64,000 nucleotides of DNA, from contig OW568868.1 of NCBI GenBank assembly GCA_938743325.2, positions 682,001 to 746,000 of the forward strand. The letters are read 5' to 3'. Position numbers and translations under genes: made by a program. The stretch is from Pycnococcus provasolii. Its lineage: Eukaryota; Chlorophyta; Pseudoscourfieldiophyceae; Pseudoscourfieldiales; Pycnococcaceae. The stretch's first letter is position 1; the number at the start of each line of letters is the position of its first letter. This document shows positions 10,131 through 19,558 of the stretch, piece after piece. The notes beneath the pieces are model-generated. The model was given only the letters and a program-made list of their open reading frames with translations, ran no database searches and was not told the origin of the DNA.

Positions 10131-10868
10131 TTATTGAACGTGTTTGTTCTTGAGAACGAACACGTTTCCCGTGTTCGCAGTTAAAACGCGCCAGCCGCTC
10201 TCGTTCACGCTGCACTTCCAATAACCGCCGCGTAGAGGATCGAATGGTTGGCGCGTGACGGGTATGGCGCCGCGATTGAGCGAAAACGTCGTCTGCACGA
10301 AGTAGACGTCGATGGTCTCAGCGTCACGTACGGTAAGCACGGCGTCGAGTGACACCGTAAGCAGGCCGCCGAAGAGGTTGACGATATTCCGATATGTGCG
10401 CTCGACGTTGACAGGTTTGTCGCTCTTGCTGTTAGCCTGCTCAGCGAGTGCGCGTACTTCCTCATCGTCCGGGCTTGGGAAGACTTGCAGTACTTCACCG
10501 ACGAATGGTCCTAACTTGCCTGCGGACGTGTTGGTGCTTGAACTGTACACGAGTTCGTAGGTTCCGTCGTCGATGGGCACGTTTGCGACGGCATTCCCGC
10601 GTTCGCAGCAAGCTTCCACCTGTTCGATTTGTTTCTGTATGATTTGTTTCGTCGCATCGTCGAGATCCGTGCCGTTCTGATTACCCGCCAAGCGCGTGAT
10701 GGCTTCACAGTTTGATAAGAACGTCATCGGATACGAAGGTGGCGCATTCGCACGAGACGCCGATGCGCAGAAACGACGACGTGCACCTTGAGTCCTAAGC
10801 CAGCCATTCGTATGCAAGCCACGGCAAGAACGCGAACGCGAACACGAGCTGAGAGAACGCGGCGTCAT
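10131..10868 (-). CDS. Plastid lipid-associated protein (PAP/fibrillin family)
   Basis: 245 aa. Fibrillins coat plastoglobules and thylakoids and bind hydrophobic compounds such as quinones or carotenoids. Residues 1 to about 45 are Ser/Arg-rich (MTPRSLSSCSRSRSCRG) and fit a plastid transit peptide. The PAP fold is seen as GTYELVYSSSTNTSAGKLGP, then FVGEVLQVFPSP, NVERTYRNIVNLFGGLL and a C-terminal GYWKCSVNESGWRVLTANTG. The family usually reads G.W.L.YTS.......G and ends in D...R..R...G.....R. The longer open frame starts at a TTG (10943), so the ATG at 10868 was chosen. The gene is divergent from the cyclophilin gene, and the roughly 240 bases between the two starts carry a telomere-like repeat run. 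The exact fibrillin subgroup is not clear. Confidence 0.8.
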   Translation of the reverse strand: MTPRSLSSCSRSRSCRGLHTNGWLRTQGARRRFCASASRANAPPSYPMTFLSNCEAITRLAGNQNGTDLDDATKQIIQKQIEQVEACCERGNAVANVPIDDGTYELVYSSSTNTSAGKLGPFVGEVLQVFPSPDDEEVRALAEQANSKSDKPVNVERTYRNIVNLFGGLLTVSLDAVLTVRDAETIDVYFVQTTFSLNRGAIPVTRQPFDPLRGGYWKCSVNESGWRVLTANTGNVFVLKNKHVQ

Positions 10869-10994
10869 ATGTGGGCTGACCCTGAAATGCAACTTCGAGG
10901 AAAGTACAAAGGGAAGGAGAGGGAGCGAACACCAACCAACCAACAGGGTGGAGGAGTGAAAAATGGAACCAAACTTTTACCACCACTACGCATA

Positions 10995-11052
10995 GGGTCT
11001 TTGGTTAGGGTATTGGTTAGGGTATTGGTTAGGGTTAGGGTTAGGGTTAGGG
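10995..11052 (+). repeat. Interstitial telomere-like TTAGGG run in a divergent promoter
   Basis: Two GGTTAGGGTATT units are followed by four consecutive TTAGGG hexamers, ending at the sequence GGGCCC. It sits between the divergent PAP (start 10868) and cyclophilin (start 11106) genes, so it is not a chromosome end. It probably grew from a telo-box promoter element; that origin is inference. Confidence 0.75.
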
Positions 11053-11105
11053 CCCCCTCTCCCTCCGATGCATCTTCACCCACGACATTTGACGACTTTT
11101 TCATC

Positions 11106-11939
11106 ATGCCGTTCCCATCCTCATCCTCATCCTCGCAGCTCATCCGTGTCGTCCGTGTCGCCGTCGTCGTCGTGGCGTGCCTTTCAAAGCTTGTCGCGGC
11201 GGGAAGAGACGTCTCTGATGTCTCGGTGCACCCCACGCCGAGCGACGCGCGCCTGATTTTTCAGACGTCGTTCGGGAGAATCGAACTCGCCTTCTACCCA
11301 GACTTAGCGCCAGTCACCTGCGAACACATACTAAAACTTGGGGCCATGGGCGCGTACACGTCCAATCACTTTTTCCGTGTTGACAAAGGTTTCGTCGCGC
11401 AAGTTGCAGACGTCGTAGGCGGACGAACCGTGCAGCTCGACAGCTTTCAGTTAAACGAGGCGAAAAAAAACGTGCCGGGTGAATTCTCGCGTGTGCCGCA
11501 CAGACGCGGATCTCTTTCCATGGGAAGGTACGACGACCCAGACTCAGGCACCAGCTCGTTCAGCATTCTGCTTGGTAACGCGCCACACCTCGACGGAACG
11601 TACACGCTCTTCGGAACCACAGTCTCGGGAGACGACGTCCTTTCGAAAATGGAACACGTGGAGACGACAAGGCAGGGAATCTTCGTCATGCCCGCGCACA
11701 GAATCAACATCGACGCGTCGTACGTCGCCACCAGCCAAGGCGGTGCGCTCGTCATCCCAAATATGTTTCCCAAGACAAGTGAGACAAACGGCGACGGTAG
11801 CGGCGGCACCTGCCCCAGCGAGCTTGCTGAGCTCAGACAGCGCGTGAACGGGCAAAGGGAGGAGTTGCAGCGCGTCAAGAGCGCGCTCGCGTCTTTGCAC
11901 CGCGACCAGCAAACGCTTCGGCAGCGCATGCTCCCGTGA
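11106..11939 (+). CDS. Cyclophilin-type peptidyl-prolyl isomerase, secretory or membrane-anchored, with C-terminal coiled coil
   Basis: 277 aa. A hydrophobic stretch at about 14-35 (VRVAVVVVACLSKLVAAG) looks like a signal peptide or anchor. The cyclophilin domain spans about 50-220: FQTSFGRIELAFYPDLAPVT at its start, HFFRVDKGFVAQ matching the family FHRV..GF..Q catalytic segment, SSFSILLGNAPHLDGTYTLFG matching the family SQFFI......LDG...FG segment. The GGD that normally follows the catalytic Gln is replaced by VAD, so activity may be altered. The last 50 residues (ELAELRQRVNGQREELQRVK and beyond) are a heptad-like coiled coil. ATG at 11106 was chosen because it opens directly into the hydrophobic segment; upstream in-frame sequence translates the telomere-like repeat. 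The gene converges with the glycerol-3-phosphate dehydrogenase gene. Confidence 0.85.
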   Translation: MPFPSSSSSSQLIRVVRVAVVVVACLSKLVAAGRDVSDVSVHPTPSDARLIFQTSFGRIELAFYPDLAPVTCEHILKLGAMGAYTSNHFFRVDKGFVAQVADVVGGRTVQLDSFQLNEAKKNVPGEFSRVPHRRGSLSMGRYDDPDSGTSSFSILLGNAPHLDGTYTLFGTTVSGDDVLSKMEHVETTRQGIFVMPAHRINIDASYVATSQGGALVIPNMFPKTSETNGDGSGGTCPSELAELRQRVNGQREELQRVKSALASLHRDQQTLRQRMLP

Positions 11940-12079
11940 GACCAGTGGTGCGTCGGGTGAGTAACATACCTTTTCGACGTGATAGAAAGGTGATACGGTT
12001 CACGCTTTTTACTTGTTTTACCAAATTTGATTACTATTGATTTTGTCTTCATTGGTTGTGTCGGACTGCTGTTTTTTGT

Positions 12080-13975
12080 TCACTTCTTCGCCTCGAAGGT
12101 GTTGAGGAATTTAGAGCACCGCCTGATTTCCCTGCTCTTGCGCCAGCTGCCCCAGTGATGCTCACGACCCATCACTTCGACCACCTTCGGCAGTGCCTCG
12201 CGAGCAGCCTTGACGTCCAAGAATGCAAGGCGTGTTCGACGTGCAAGGAAATCCTCCGGCGTCGCGCACATCTCATAGCGGCACGCGTACGCCACCTCAG
12301 CCGCAAGCATGGGATGGTTCTTCACCAGAGGCACGTTCAAGCGACCTCTGCGTTCATGCGCGACCGCCAGCACCGCTCGAGCGCGGTCGCCATAGCTGCG
12401 CGAGAGGTGCCGTGCAACTCCCTCGCTGACGCCCGACTGCGCGAGTCCGACGTGCAACGCGGGGTGATATCCACTCGAGCCGACGAGCGAGAGGTGCGTT
12501 GTGACGCAGCCGTGCTTTGTCAGAAGCTTGGGCAGGTACGGGCCTGTGGAATTCTCCGTGTCTGGAACTTTCAAAGTACCCGCCACGCAGTCGACGACGT
12601 CCTCCGCCATCTTGCGATACGTTGTCCACTTGCCTCCGGCTACTGTCACGATGCCCGCCTCGCCAACATTCACGATGTGGTCGCGGCTCGTGCTCGCGCT
12701 GTCCTTCACACGACCGTTTTCGTCCGCGGGGGCCACCGCGAGCGGGCGAAGGCCAGACCACGTACTGAGCACGTCCTCGCGTCGCACGTCAATGCTTAGA
12801 TTATCTCTCAGCGCGTCCAGAATGAACTCGACGTCGCTCCCGCTTGCTTGAGGCGCGTCCGTGACAGGCGAATCTGCGTCCGTGGTTCCCGCCACGGCAG
12901 CGCCGAGCCACGGGATGAGGAAAACTACACGCCCGTCGCGTGTTTTTGGCACGATCATGCCAGTGCCCACGTTGCTCGCATAGTATCCGGGAAGCGTGAT
13001 GTGCGTGCCCGCAGATGGCCGGATCATCGGCGTGGAGTTTCTGCTCGCAAGCTTCCTGACGCCGTCGGCGAATGGCCCAGCCGCATTGACCACACGCTTC
13101 GCACGCACGTCAAACCTTCGCCCGGAGATTTTGTCGTACACCTTTGCGCCTTTGCACACTGGAGCGCCACCTTTCTCGAGCGTCTCGATGATGAGACCTT
13201 CCACCTCGGCGTGGTTCAGCACAGTCGCCCCCGCCATGGCGGCGGTGAGCGCGAGCGAGACATTCACGCGCGCGTCGTCAAACTGCCCGTCGCAGTACGT
13301 CACGACGCCCTTGAGGCTAGCGCCCGAGTCCGGCTGCACGCGCCGCAGAGTTGGGAAGTCGCGCATCGCCTCCTCGGGGAACACAAAGCGCGACCACGTC
13401 ATTCCCTGCATGCCTGCGACGATGTCGTACAGCTTGAGTCCTGCCCAGTACATGGGAACGTCCTTCCAGTCGTAGCACGGCAGCTGGATGAAGATGGACG
13501 ACGCGAGGTGCCTTGCGTTTTCGAGGAACGTCTTGCGCTCCTTGAGCGCCTCGAAGACGAGCTTGAGCTGGTCGACATCCTGGTCGAAGACCGCCTTTTC
13601 GAGGTACCTGACTCCTCCGTGCACGAGCTTCGTGGATTTGCTCGAGGTTCCCGACGCGAAGTCGTCGCGTTCGATGAGCGCCACCTTGAGTCCCCGCGTC
13701 GCAGCGTCGAGCGCAACCCCCGCGCCAGTCGCTCCCCCTCCGATGACGAGCACGTCGAATGTGCCTTGGTTGTCCTTTTTGTTCCGATACGAGCGCGCCG
13801 CTGCCCTGAAGTTGTCGAGCGCCCGCTTTCTGAGGTTGAGCGAGGCTGCTGGCGAGTCGTCGATGAGTTCGTGCGTGACGTTTCTCTTGCTTGATGCGGC
13901 TTCGGCGGCGTAGGACGCGTACGCGTACGTGCCTGCCCCTCCCGTGCCCATCATGAGCGCGAGACGCGTCCACAT
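12080..13975 (-). CDS. SDP6: FAD-dependent glycerol-3-phosphate dehydrogenase, mitochondrial
   Basis: 631 aa. Oxidises sn-glycerol 3-phosphate to dihydroxyacetone phosphate and passes electrons to ubiquinone at the mitochondrial inner membrane (GlpD/GUT2/SDP6 family). The FAD-binding N-terminus reads DVLVIGGGATGAGVALDAAT, then LIERDDFASGTSSKSTKLVH and GGVRYLEKAVF, all family signatures. RVVNAAGPFADGVRKL and WSGLRPLAV are the later DAO-fold motifs, with a C-terminal domain (CRYEMCATPEDFLARRTRLA) as in bacterial GlpD. No EF-hand pair is present, unlike the animal enzyme. Residues 1-20 are hydrophobic and may anchor or target. The open frame extends to 14011 with a TTG, so ATG at 13975 was taken. 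The gene symbol follows the plant homologue. Confidence 0.93.
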   Translation of the reverse strand: MWTRLALMMGTGGAGTYAYASYAAEAASSKRNVTHELIDDSPAASLNLRKRALDNFRAAARSYRNKKDNQGTFDVLVIGGGATGAGVALDAATRGLKVALIERDDFASGTSSKSTKLVHGGVRYLEKAVFDQDVDQLKLVFEALKERKTFLENARHLASSIFIQLPCYDWKDVPMYWAGLKLYDIVAGMQGMTWSRFVFPEEAMRDFPTLRRVQPDSGASLKGVVTYCDGQFDDARVNVSLALTAAMAGATVLNHAEVEGLIIETLEKGGAPVCKGAKVYDKISGRRFDVRAKRVVNAAGPFADGVRKLASRNSTPMIRPSAGTHITLPGYYASNVGTGMIVPKTRDGRVVFLIPWLGAAVAGTTDADSPVTDAPQASGSDVEFILDALRDNLSIDVRREDVLSTWSGLRPLAVAPADENGRVKDSASTSRDHIVNVGEAGIVTVAGGKWTTYRKMAEDVVDCVAGTLKVPDTENSTGPYLPKLLTKHGCVTTHLSLVGSSGYHPALHVGLAQSGVSEGVARHLSRSYGDRARAVLAVAHERRGRLNVPLVKNHPMLAAEVAYACRYEMCATPEDFLARRTRLAFLDVKAAREALPKVVEVMGREHHWGSWRKSREIRRCSKFLNTFEAKK

Positions 13976-14638
13976 GGCACAAGTAACCACTATTAAAGCA
14001 AGGTAAAGCAACCTAAGTCCAGTGAGCCAAGGACGACTAAAGTGACAAACGTAGGTGAGAGGAGAGACGCAAGGAGGCGAAGAATGTCGGCAGCCCGGAG
14101 AGGACTATCGACCGAGCGCGTGCCTCCGAGAAAACCCGGAAGGGAAGGGACCAGAAGAGGGTCGGGAAGAGGCTTTGAGCGAAGTCAAACAACTCACTCG
14201 TTCCGGAACGGAACGAGATTTTCTGATTTTCACGGATTAGGGTGGAGGGTTACCGATCAATCCGATTTCATCGTCCCATTTGTCGTCCGTCGTCCCCGAA
14301 AGAAATCACATCGGGGCCCCGATACCTTTAGGTCGGAACGATAGGTCAGGTACCTTAGGTCGAGAAATCGAGCGAGCGACGCGAACTCGACCTCGATCCC
14401 CCACCTGGATTCCCCCCCCCCGATCGGGATCACGGGGGGCCGGGTCTCTCCCCGGCCCCAGGAAATCCCGGGAGGGAGGGAGAGTTTAGTGGCTCCCTGC
14501 AACAACGTCCTGTAGGTGGGAAACTGGGGATACGTCGTTGGTGGTTTTCGTTGGATCCACCAGAGACCCTTTAGTTGGGGATCCCGGTCGGGCAAACTGA
14601 CTTTTTTAGTAGTAGTAGAAGATGACCCGCCGCCGCTA

Positions 14639-14730
14639 ATGACATCGCCCGTCGCGCATCCGAAGCGCGACGCGGACGGCAGGTTCAAGTGTCCGTGCTG
14701 CGACTACAAGAGCAAGAAGGCGAGCCACCT
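14639..14730 (+). CDS. Possible first exon of a C2H2 zinc-finger protein
   Basis: An ATG at 14639 opens 30 codons and two further bases, including RFKCPCCDYKSKKASHL, which is the first half of a C2H2 finger (C..C, basic linker, hydrophobic, first zinc-site region before the His pair). The frame then meets a stop, but that stop lies inside CT|GTAAGG, a good 5' splice-site match at 14731, so the two His ligands may be in a downstream exon. I could not find the continuing exon. It may be a real spliced gene, a remnant, or chance. Confidence 0.35.
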
Positions 14731-14980
14731 GTAAGGAACGACGAGTGACGCGCGGCGTGAAAGTAAGTTTCAGTTTCGGAAAAGTTAGAGTGGTGGTTAC
14801 AAGGTGGGGGTTCCGGGGAGGTGTCGTTGAGGGGGTGCCTCGCGAGTCTCGCGATACTGCGTTTCCTCAGTACGCGCCACTCGATACGGCTTTTCTTTCT
14901 TTTCTTTCCTATCAATCTCCGGCTGTCGATTCCATCCAGCCTCAGGCCTTTAGCGCTGATGCATCTTACTTTCTCTCTTT

Positions 14981-15152
14981 TCCGATCCTTTGATCGTGCT
15001 CTTTTTTCCAGCTTACCTCAGCCGAGTATTTCTCTTTTTCCGGCTTACTTAAGCTGCGTATTTTCTTTTTCCAGTCTTTTTAGACTGTGTTTTCTTTTTG
15101 TCTATCGGTTGACTTTTTCCCGATGTATTCTCGGTTGACTTTTTTCCCGATT
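14981..15152 (+). repeat. Array of T-rich units each with a short hairpin of different stem sequence
   Basis: About six units of roughly 25-35 bases, each a pyrimidine run plus a short inverted repeat. The stems are CGATC/GATCG (14983-14996), GCT/AGC with flanking C/G (15009-15024), CGGCTT/AAGCTG (near 15040-15056), CAGTCT/AGACTG (15072-15087), ATCGG/CCGAT (15104-15124) and TCGG/CCGA (15131-15150). Stem sequences change but pairing is kept. The last two share GGTTGACTTTTT. Function unknown. Confidence 0.5.
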
Positions 15153-15862
15153 ACTTTCCTTACAGCGTTTTTGTGTTCCCTCTCACGCTGGGGTGGTGTG
15201 TGGTGTGAACCCTTCTCTAGGGGATACAGCTTAGATTGGGAACTCTAAGACGGGGAAAACTCCCCTTATCTTGTTCTCCCTTTCTTATCTTCTTCCCTGT
15301 AACTCATACCATTCTCCGTATCTCCTGACGCTCACCTAAGGTTGGTAGTCCTAGGAGTAGTCTATACCTGTGGCCCGTTACTGCCACACTCATCGCTGCT
15401 TGGTGCGCTGCTGAGAATGCTAGCACTTCCTCGCTGTGATTGTTCGTGTCGAGTAACGCACCCTGGCAACTCCACGAGCACGCAGACCGCGGTATTGATG
15501 GGCGACTTAACAGTGCCCTGGCTGGCGGGTCTGCTTGCAACCAGGCACGCAATTAGCAAAGTGCACTGGGTCGGTAGGCTGCAACCGCGCACCCTCTGTG
15601 CACTGAGGGTATTGCAAGCGGACTACCCAAGCATGGCGACATGGAAGGAAGTGGTGGTACATCCGAGCAGCGAACTCGCGAAAGTGCAGACGCACGGAGA
15701 TGGGGCATTCGTGCTGATCACTGAGAGTTTCACTTATCCGTATGTGACCGTAGGGCGGGCGTAGCACGGATCGATACAAGGACCGGTGCCGTGCACACAG
15801 CACATAGACCACTGTTGTGATTACGGCAGAAAATGCTAGTCGGCTGAAAAATGAAAAATAGT

Positions 15863-15867
15863 TTACA
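15863..15867 (-). terminator. TGTAA polyadenylation-like signal, EF-hand gene
   Basis: TGTAA on the minus strand about 30 bases past the EF-hand gene stop, the position and sequence of the green-algal polyadenylation element. Confidence 0.5.
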
Positions 15868-15895
15868 GGGAATCGAGAGAGTATACAAATTCGTT

Positions 15896-17626
15896 TTAAG
15901 TTTTTGGTTGCCGACGCGGTGGGCACCAGTTCCGATGGCGCCCCACAAATGCGTGGCAGAAGACGTTTCGGCTCGAGCCAGCGGAGCTAAGATCAACGCG
16001 CGAGGGTGTGGCCGAAAGGTGGCGTCCCGATCCAATGGATGACGTGGAGCGTTCAGCACGAAGTGATCCGATGGAGGATGTGGAGCGCTGAGCACGAAGC
16101 GAAGAATTTGCACGTGGCCTTGCATCGGGTGATGCGCATCGGATGACAGCCTCGCGACGAGCCAACTGCCGTGCCCAGGTGCTCGCATCAAGACTCCTGT
16201 TCTGCGGTTCGCGAAGATGCACGCCAAATCGCGAAGCTTCATCGTAACCTGCAGGTCGGGCGGATCCCACGGAGCGTGGCGGAAGCCCACCACGGCTCGC
16301 TGGCTCGTCACTCCACGTTCGCTCGGCCGCATCCGATGAGGCGCGCTTGAGCATCATCTGGCTTCGCTTCACCGGCGAATCCACGGGTGCTGTGCTTGGG
16401 CGTGTGGCATTCATCAGGTGTCGCATGCGTTCCCGAGCCATTCCATCAGCCTCCACAGAATCGGCATCGAAACAGAAGCCAGCGTGAATTGTTTTTACGC
16501 TTGACTTACGATAGGATGCAGCATAGGCTGCATACGATCCGTCCTTGAGCGCGCCGTATTTATGTTTGTGGTCCGTCGCATCTTGCGCCTTTGTGTTGAT
16601 GTTGAGAAGGCTGGACCTGCGATAGATGTCCGCGACGTTCTTCGCGGATCGAGCGTAACCGGATGTGGCATACCCGTCGTAACCAAGATGTTCTTTCACC
16701 ACGTCCTCCGCGCGCTCAAGTTTGTCGCGATAGACAGCACCCGTGTCCACCCTTTTTCCGCGCATGAGCTTTTCCCTTCGTCTCAGATCGTATGCCGCCC
16801 CGCGCGCGTGCGCGCTGGCTTCGCGTTGAAGGGACTGGTGCAGCGACGAGCCACCGCCACTGCCGCTCGCCGACGAGCTGCCGACGCGTTTTCTCGAGGT
16901 ATCGGCTACCGCCGTGGCGGCGGCTGCGATGAAGGCTGCCGCAGCATGCGTTGGGAGTGGCCCAGCGCGTCGTCCGCGCGTGTTTCTTGCAAGGGTTTTC
17001 TCGGTGGCCGTTGCACGCCTTGCCAGCGCCTCGAGCATCTCGCGCCGGCGCAGATGCACGAGCGTGGTGGCTGACGTGAGCGGCTTCACGCGTTTGTCGT
17101 TGCGCCACATTTTCATCTCCTGCTCGAGCACCTGGCGCATGAGTCCAAGGTACTCGTCCTCTTCGATGAGTCCGGAACCGTCTTCGTCCCACTGGCTGAA
17201 CAGTTCCTGCGCCTGCGCGTGCGTGAGCTCGAACCCGAGTTGTTCGACGACTCTGTGCAGTCCCACGACGTCGAGTTCGCCCGTTCCCTTGGACGCGAGC
17301 AGGAACACTTCCTTGAGTTGGTCGTCGGAGAGCAGCGCGGGCGCGCCATCATCGTCGTCATTGTCGTCATTGTCGTCTTCTTGTAATGTATCTTCTGACA
17401 AGGCTGCATAAGATTCTTCAAAACTACCACTCCTCCGCATTCTTCTATTGGTAGCTGCAAGTCCTCCATATTCTGCCGCATGGTTCGTCGCCAAAGAAGA
17501 GGAAGAAGAAGTCTGCTGTGAAGCAGTGATTTTTTCGAAGAGCTTGAAGTCCCACCCGAGCGTTCCCGGTGCGGGTCCCAATACTCCTAAGGGTACTGCT
17601 CCTCCCCCCAACGGCATCACCGACAT
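15896..17626 (-). CDS. EF-hand calcium-binding protein, otherwise unrecognised
   Basis: 576 aa. One canonical EF-hand loop, DEDGSGLIEEDE at residues 147-158, with D/D/S/E at the calcium-coordinating positions; a degenerate partner hand precedes it (DQLKEVFLLASKGTGELDVV, about 102-121). Upstream is an acidic run (EDDNDDNDDDDG). The remaining 400 residues are basic, Ser/Arg-rich and probably disordered, with a heptad-like segment after the hand (EQEMKMWRNDKRVKPL) and two copies of an LRA(Q/E)RSTSSIGS repeat near the C-terminus. The architecture resembles algal cytoskeletal or flagellar EF-hand proteins, but that is inference. ATG at 17626 is the first in frame. Confidence 0.75.
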   Translation of the reverse strand: MSVMPLGGGAVPLGVLGPAPGTLGWDFKLFEKITASQQTSSSSSLATNHAAEYGGLAATNRRMRRSGSFEESYAALSEDTLQEDDNDDNDDDDGAPALLSDDQLKEVFLLASKGTGELDVVGLHRVVEQLGFELTHAQAQELFSQWDEDGSGLIEEDEYLGLMRQVLEQEMKMWRNDKRVKPLTSATTLVHLRRREMLEALARRATATEKTLARNTRGRRAGPLPTHAAAAFIAAAATAVADTSRKRVGSSSASGSGGGSSLHQSLQREASAHARGAAYDLRRREKLMRGKRVDTGAVYRDKLERAEDVVKEHLGYDGYATSGYARSAKNVADIYRRSSLLNINTKAQDATDHKHKYGALKDGSYAAYAASYRKSSVKTIHAGFCFDADSVEADGMARERMRHLMNATRPSTAPVDSPVKRSQMMLKRASSDAAERTWSDEPASRGGLPPRSVGSARPAGYDEASRFGVHLREPQNRSLDASTWARQLARREAVIRCASPDARPRANSSLRAQRSTSSIGSLRAERSTSSIGSGRHLSATPSRVDLSSAGSSRNVFCHAFVGRHRNWCPPRRQPKT

Positions 17627-18231
17627 ACTGTAAAGGTAGGTGACGATGAAGTGGCGGCCGCTTGTTTCTCGAAGTGGTGCCTCAAAATGTCACCGGTGCG
17701 GGAAAATGGGAGAGGATTCGCAATTGCGGGTCGTCTCGAGACGACGACAGGCAGACAGGTGTCCGGAGTTGCCAAAGACGACGAAGAAGACAAGACAAGA
17801 CCCTTGCAGTTTGCACTTGCTTGGAGTCTTGGACCTTGCAGCGTCGACCGGACCGGGCCGGACCGGAAGGGCGTACCAAATAGGTACAGTTTTAGAGGGA
17901 GCAGAGGGCGAGACTGGTCAGGCGGTTCCCCTAACAGGTTCCCCTCCCCCTCTGGACACCTGTCACCTAGGAAGTACAGGGCCTGTTGCCTGTCCTGTCC
18001 GGATGACTTTACTTTTGCCTCAGCTCTCCTACTATCCCCTACCACAACCCCCGGGGGGGGGGGTATTTTTATCATAACGCGTCTTCGAACTCTCTTTTGG
18101 AAAAGCTCTTTTGGTCGAGTTTGGGAAAACTGTTTTGGAAAAGTGCCCCCTCCCTGCCCCTCCCCTCTCGTCGCCCGCCGCCACACTTCTCCCACGGAAG
18201 GAACCTTCTCCGCATTGTTATTTTCGTCAGC
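17627..18231. other. Divergent intergenic region, no gene seen
   Basis: Separates the divergent EF-hand and hypothetical plastid-like genes. It contains a GC-rich stretch at about 17845-17875 with repeated CCGG, a run of nine G near 18053, and pyrimidine-rich sequence before the downstream start. Long overlapping open frames exist on both strands but resemble no protein and carry no gene-like features. Confidence 0.5.
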
Positions 18232-18434
18232 ATGCATGGTCCCTTAGGCTTGCTCCACAATCATGCTGCTCATGCTCCATCTCAAGGAGGACGTGTCTCT
18301 GTTTCTTTGAAACTTCCACACATGTGTGTGCACTCGAGGAAGCGTCGTTCTTCTTTTCCTTTGAAATTCGCTTTCCGTCATCGGCTCCTCATGAAAGGTG
18401 GTCCAATTGTCTCCGTCTCGGCACAAATGTCAGG

Positions 18435-18484
<50 letters not shown>

Positions 18485-19407
18485 TTCAAGCCAAGCAGTA
18501 CAGGGACCCCGACGAAACGCTCGTGCCACCCGCGCTCATCGAACAGGCGCGCTCTCGGCCCGTCGGAGGTGACTCCGGCGACGATCGTGATAATAACGAC
18601 AATAATCTCGTCGACGTCAACGACATACAGCAAACAATACGCAGCTTCATGCCCACACCCACGTCGACAGGACGCAAGGAGAAAGACGACAAAAACCACA
18701 CGCGCCCGTTCGGCGAAGGGGACACCGAACAAGCCCTGAAAGAACGCGACTTTCTCGTAGACGCACTCAAACTAATGCAGGAGGTGAACGGACCCAGAAC
18801 GCACGAAGTGGACTACGTCGTCGAAGAACTCCTGCAGGCGGCAGACCGAGAAGAACGTGTCAGCATCGTGCGACAGAACGCAAACCACCTCTTCACATCC
18901 GACGGCGTGCGGCGCTTCATTGGAATTGCCGCAAACGCCGAAGACGGCGGCGAACTGCAGGCGCGGGTACTCCTGCTCCACGAGGAAGTTCGCGACATGC
19001 TCAACACGGAACCAAGTCTAGCCGAGGCGAGAGAAAACGCCGTGGCGATGCAGCGGCAGAAGGAGGAGGAAGAGGAACAGGAACTTCAGGAAATGATTCA
19101 AGACGTCGAGCGCGACATGATGGAGGCGTACGAGGAGCAAGTCAAGCAATTCGAAATGCGCGTCGATTTACTGGAGGAAGCGTACATCTCACGAGACCAA
19201 AAGGGTGACACAGACGAGACGAAGTGGAAGAACTTGCTCATCAACACATGCGACGTGTTCACGGCGCGCCTTGGCGCGGAGGATCCAAAGGCGCCCAGTC
19301 TCACGGCTCGCATGCTGGCGATCGTCGAAGCGGCACTGCCCATCGCGCCGCTGAGTGACGCTGAACGTGCTGCTCTCAACTCCGCGATGGATGTGTGGAA
19401 GTGTTGA
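18232..19407 (+). CDS. Hypothetical protein, probably plastid-targeted, helical
   Basis: 391 aa, family not recognised. Residues 1-62 are basic, Ser-rich and poor in acidic residues (for example SFPLKFAFRHRLLMKGG), as in a plastid transit peptide. A 17-residue Ser run follows, encoded by a (TCG)16 microsatellite. The mature part is strongly helical and acidic: EQALKERDFLVDALKLMQEV, EEVRDMLNTEPSLAEAREN and a coiled-coil run EEEEEQELQEMIQDVERDMM. No catalytic or metal-binding motif is visible. ATG at 18232 was chosen because it begins the basic leader; the open frame extends further upstream. The stop lies 150 bases before the VPS13-type gene on the same strand. Confidence 0.7.
18436..18483 (+). 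repeat. (TCG)16 microsatellite encoding poly-Ser
   Basis: Perfect trinucleotide repeat inside the hypothetical plastid-like CDS; likely length-variable between strains. Confidence 0.9.
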
Positions 19408-19558
19408 AAAACCAAAATTCTCTATATTATCCTTCCCCACTGGTCCTCATAAACGAAACCCCTGACAGACAAAATTAGATCATCAATCCCAATCCCCCAC
19501 TAAAAACTTTTTACTGACAGCCCAGCCCGTCAAAAATCAAAAACCAACAACAAAAATA

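Larger units (their letters stand above)
13976..15895. other. Gene-poor 1.9-kb region
   Basis: Apart from the zinc-finger exon candidate and hairpin array listed separately, I see no convincing gene. A stretch at about 15430-15764 is open on the plus strand and has coding-like base composition (including the residues ATWKEVVVHPSSELAKVQTH) but matches nothing I know; it could be a second exon of a spliced gene. GATTAGGG at about 14224 lies roughly 250 bases upstream of the dehydrogenase start. A TACCTTAGGT motif is at 14351. Confidence 0.5.

Noticed and set aside
10995-11052. Chromosome end suggested by TTAGGG repeats
   Set aside because: Only a few units, flanked on both sides by ordinary genes; interstitial promoter repeat.
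17617-18247. Two overlapping frames of about 200 codons on opposite strands
   Set aside because: Both cover GC-rich intergenic DNA with homopolymers; neither shows domain or targeting features.
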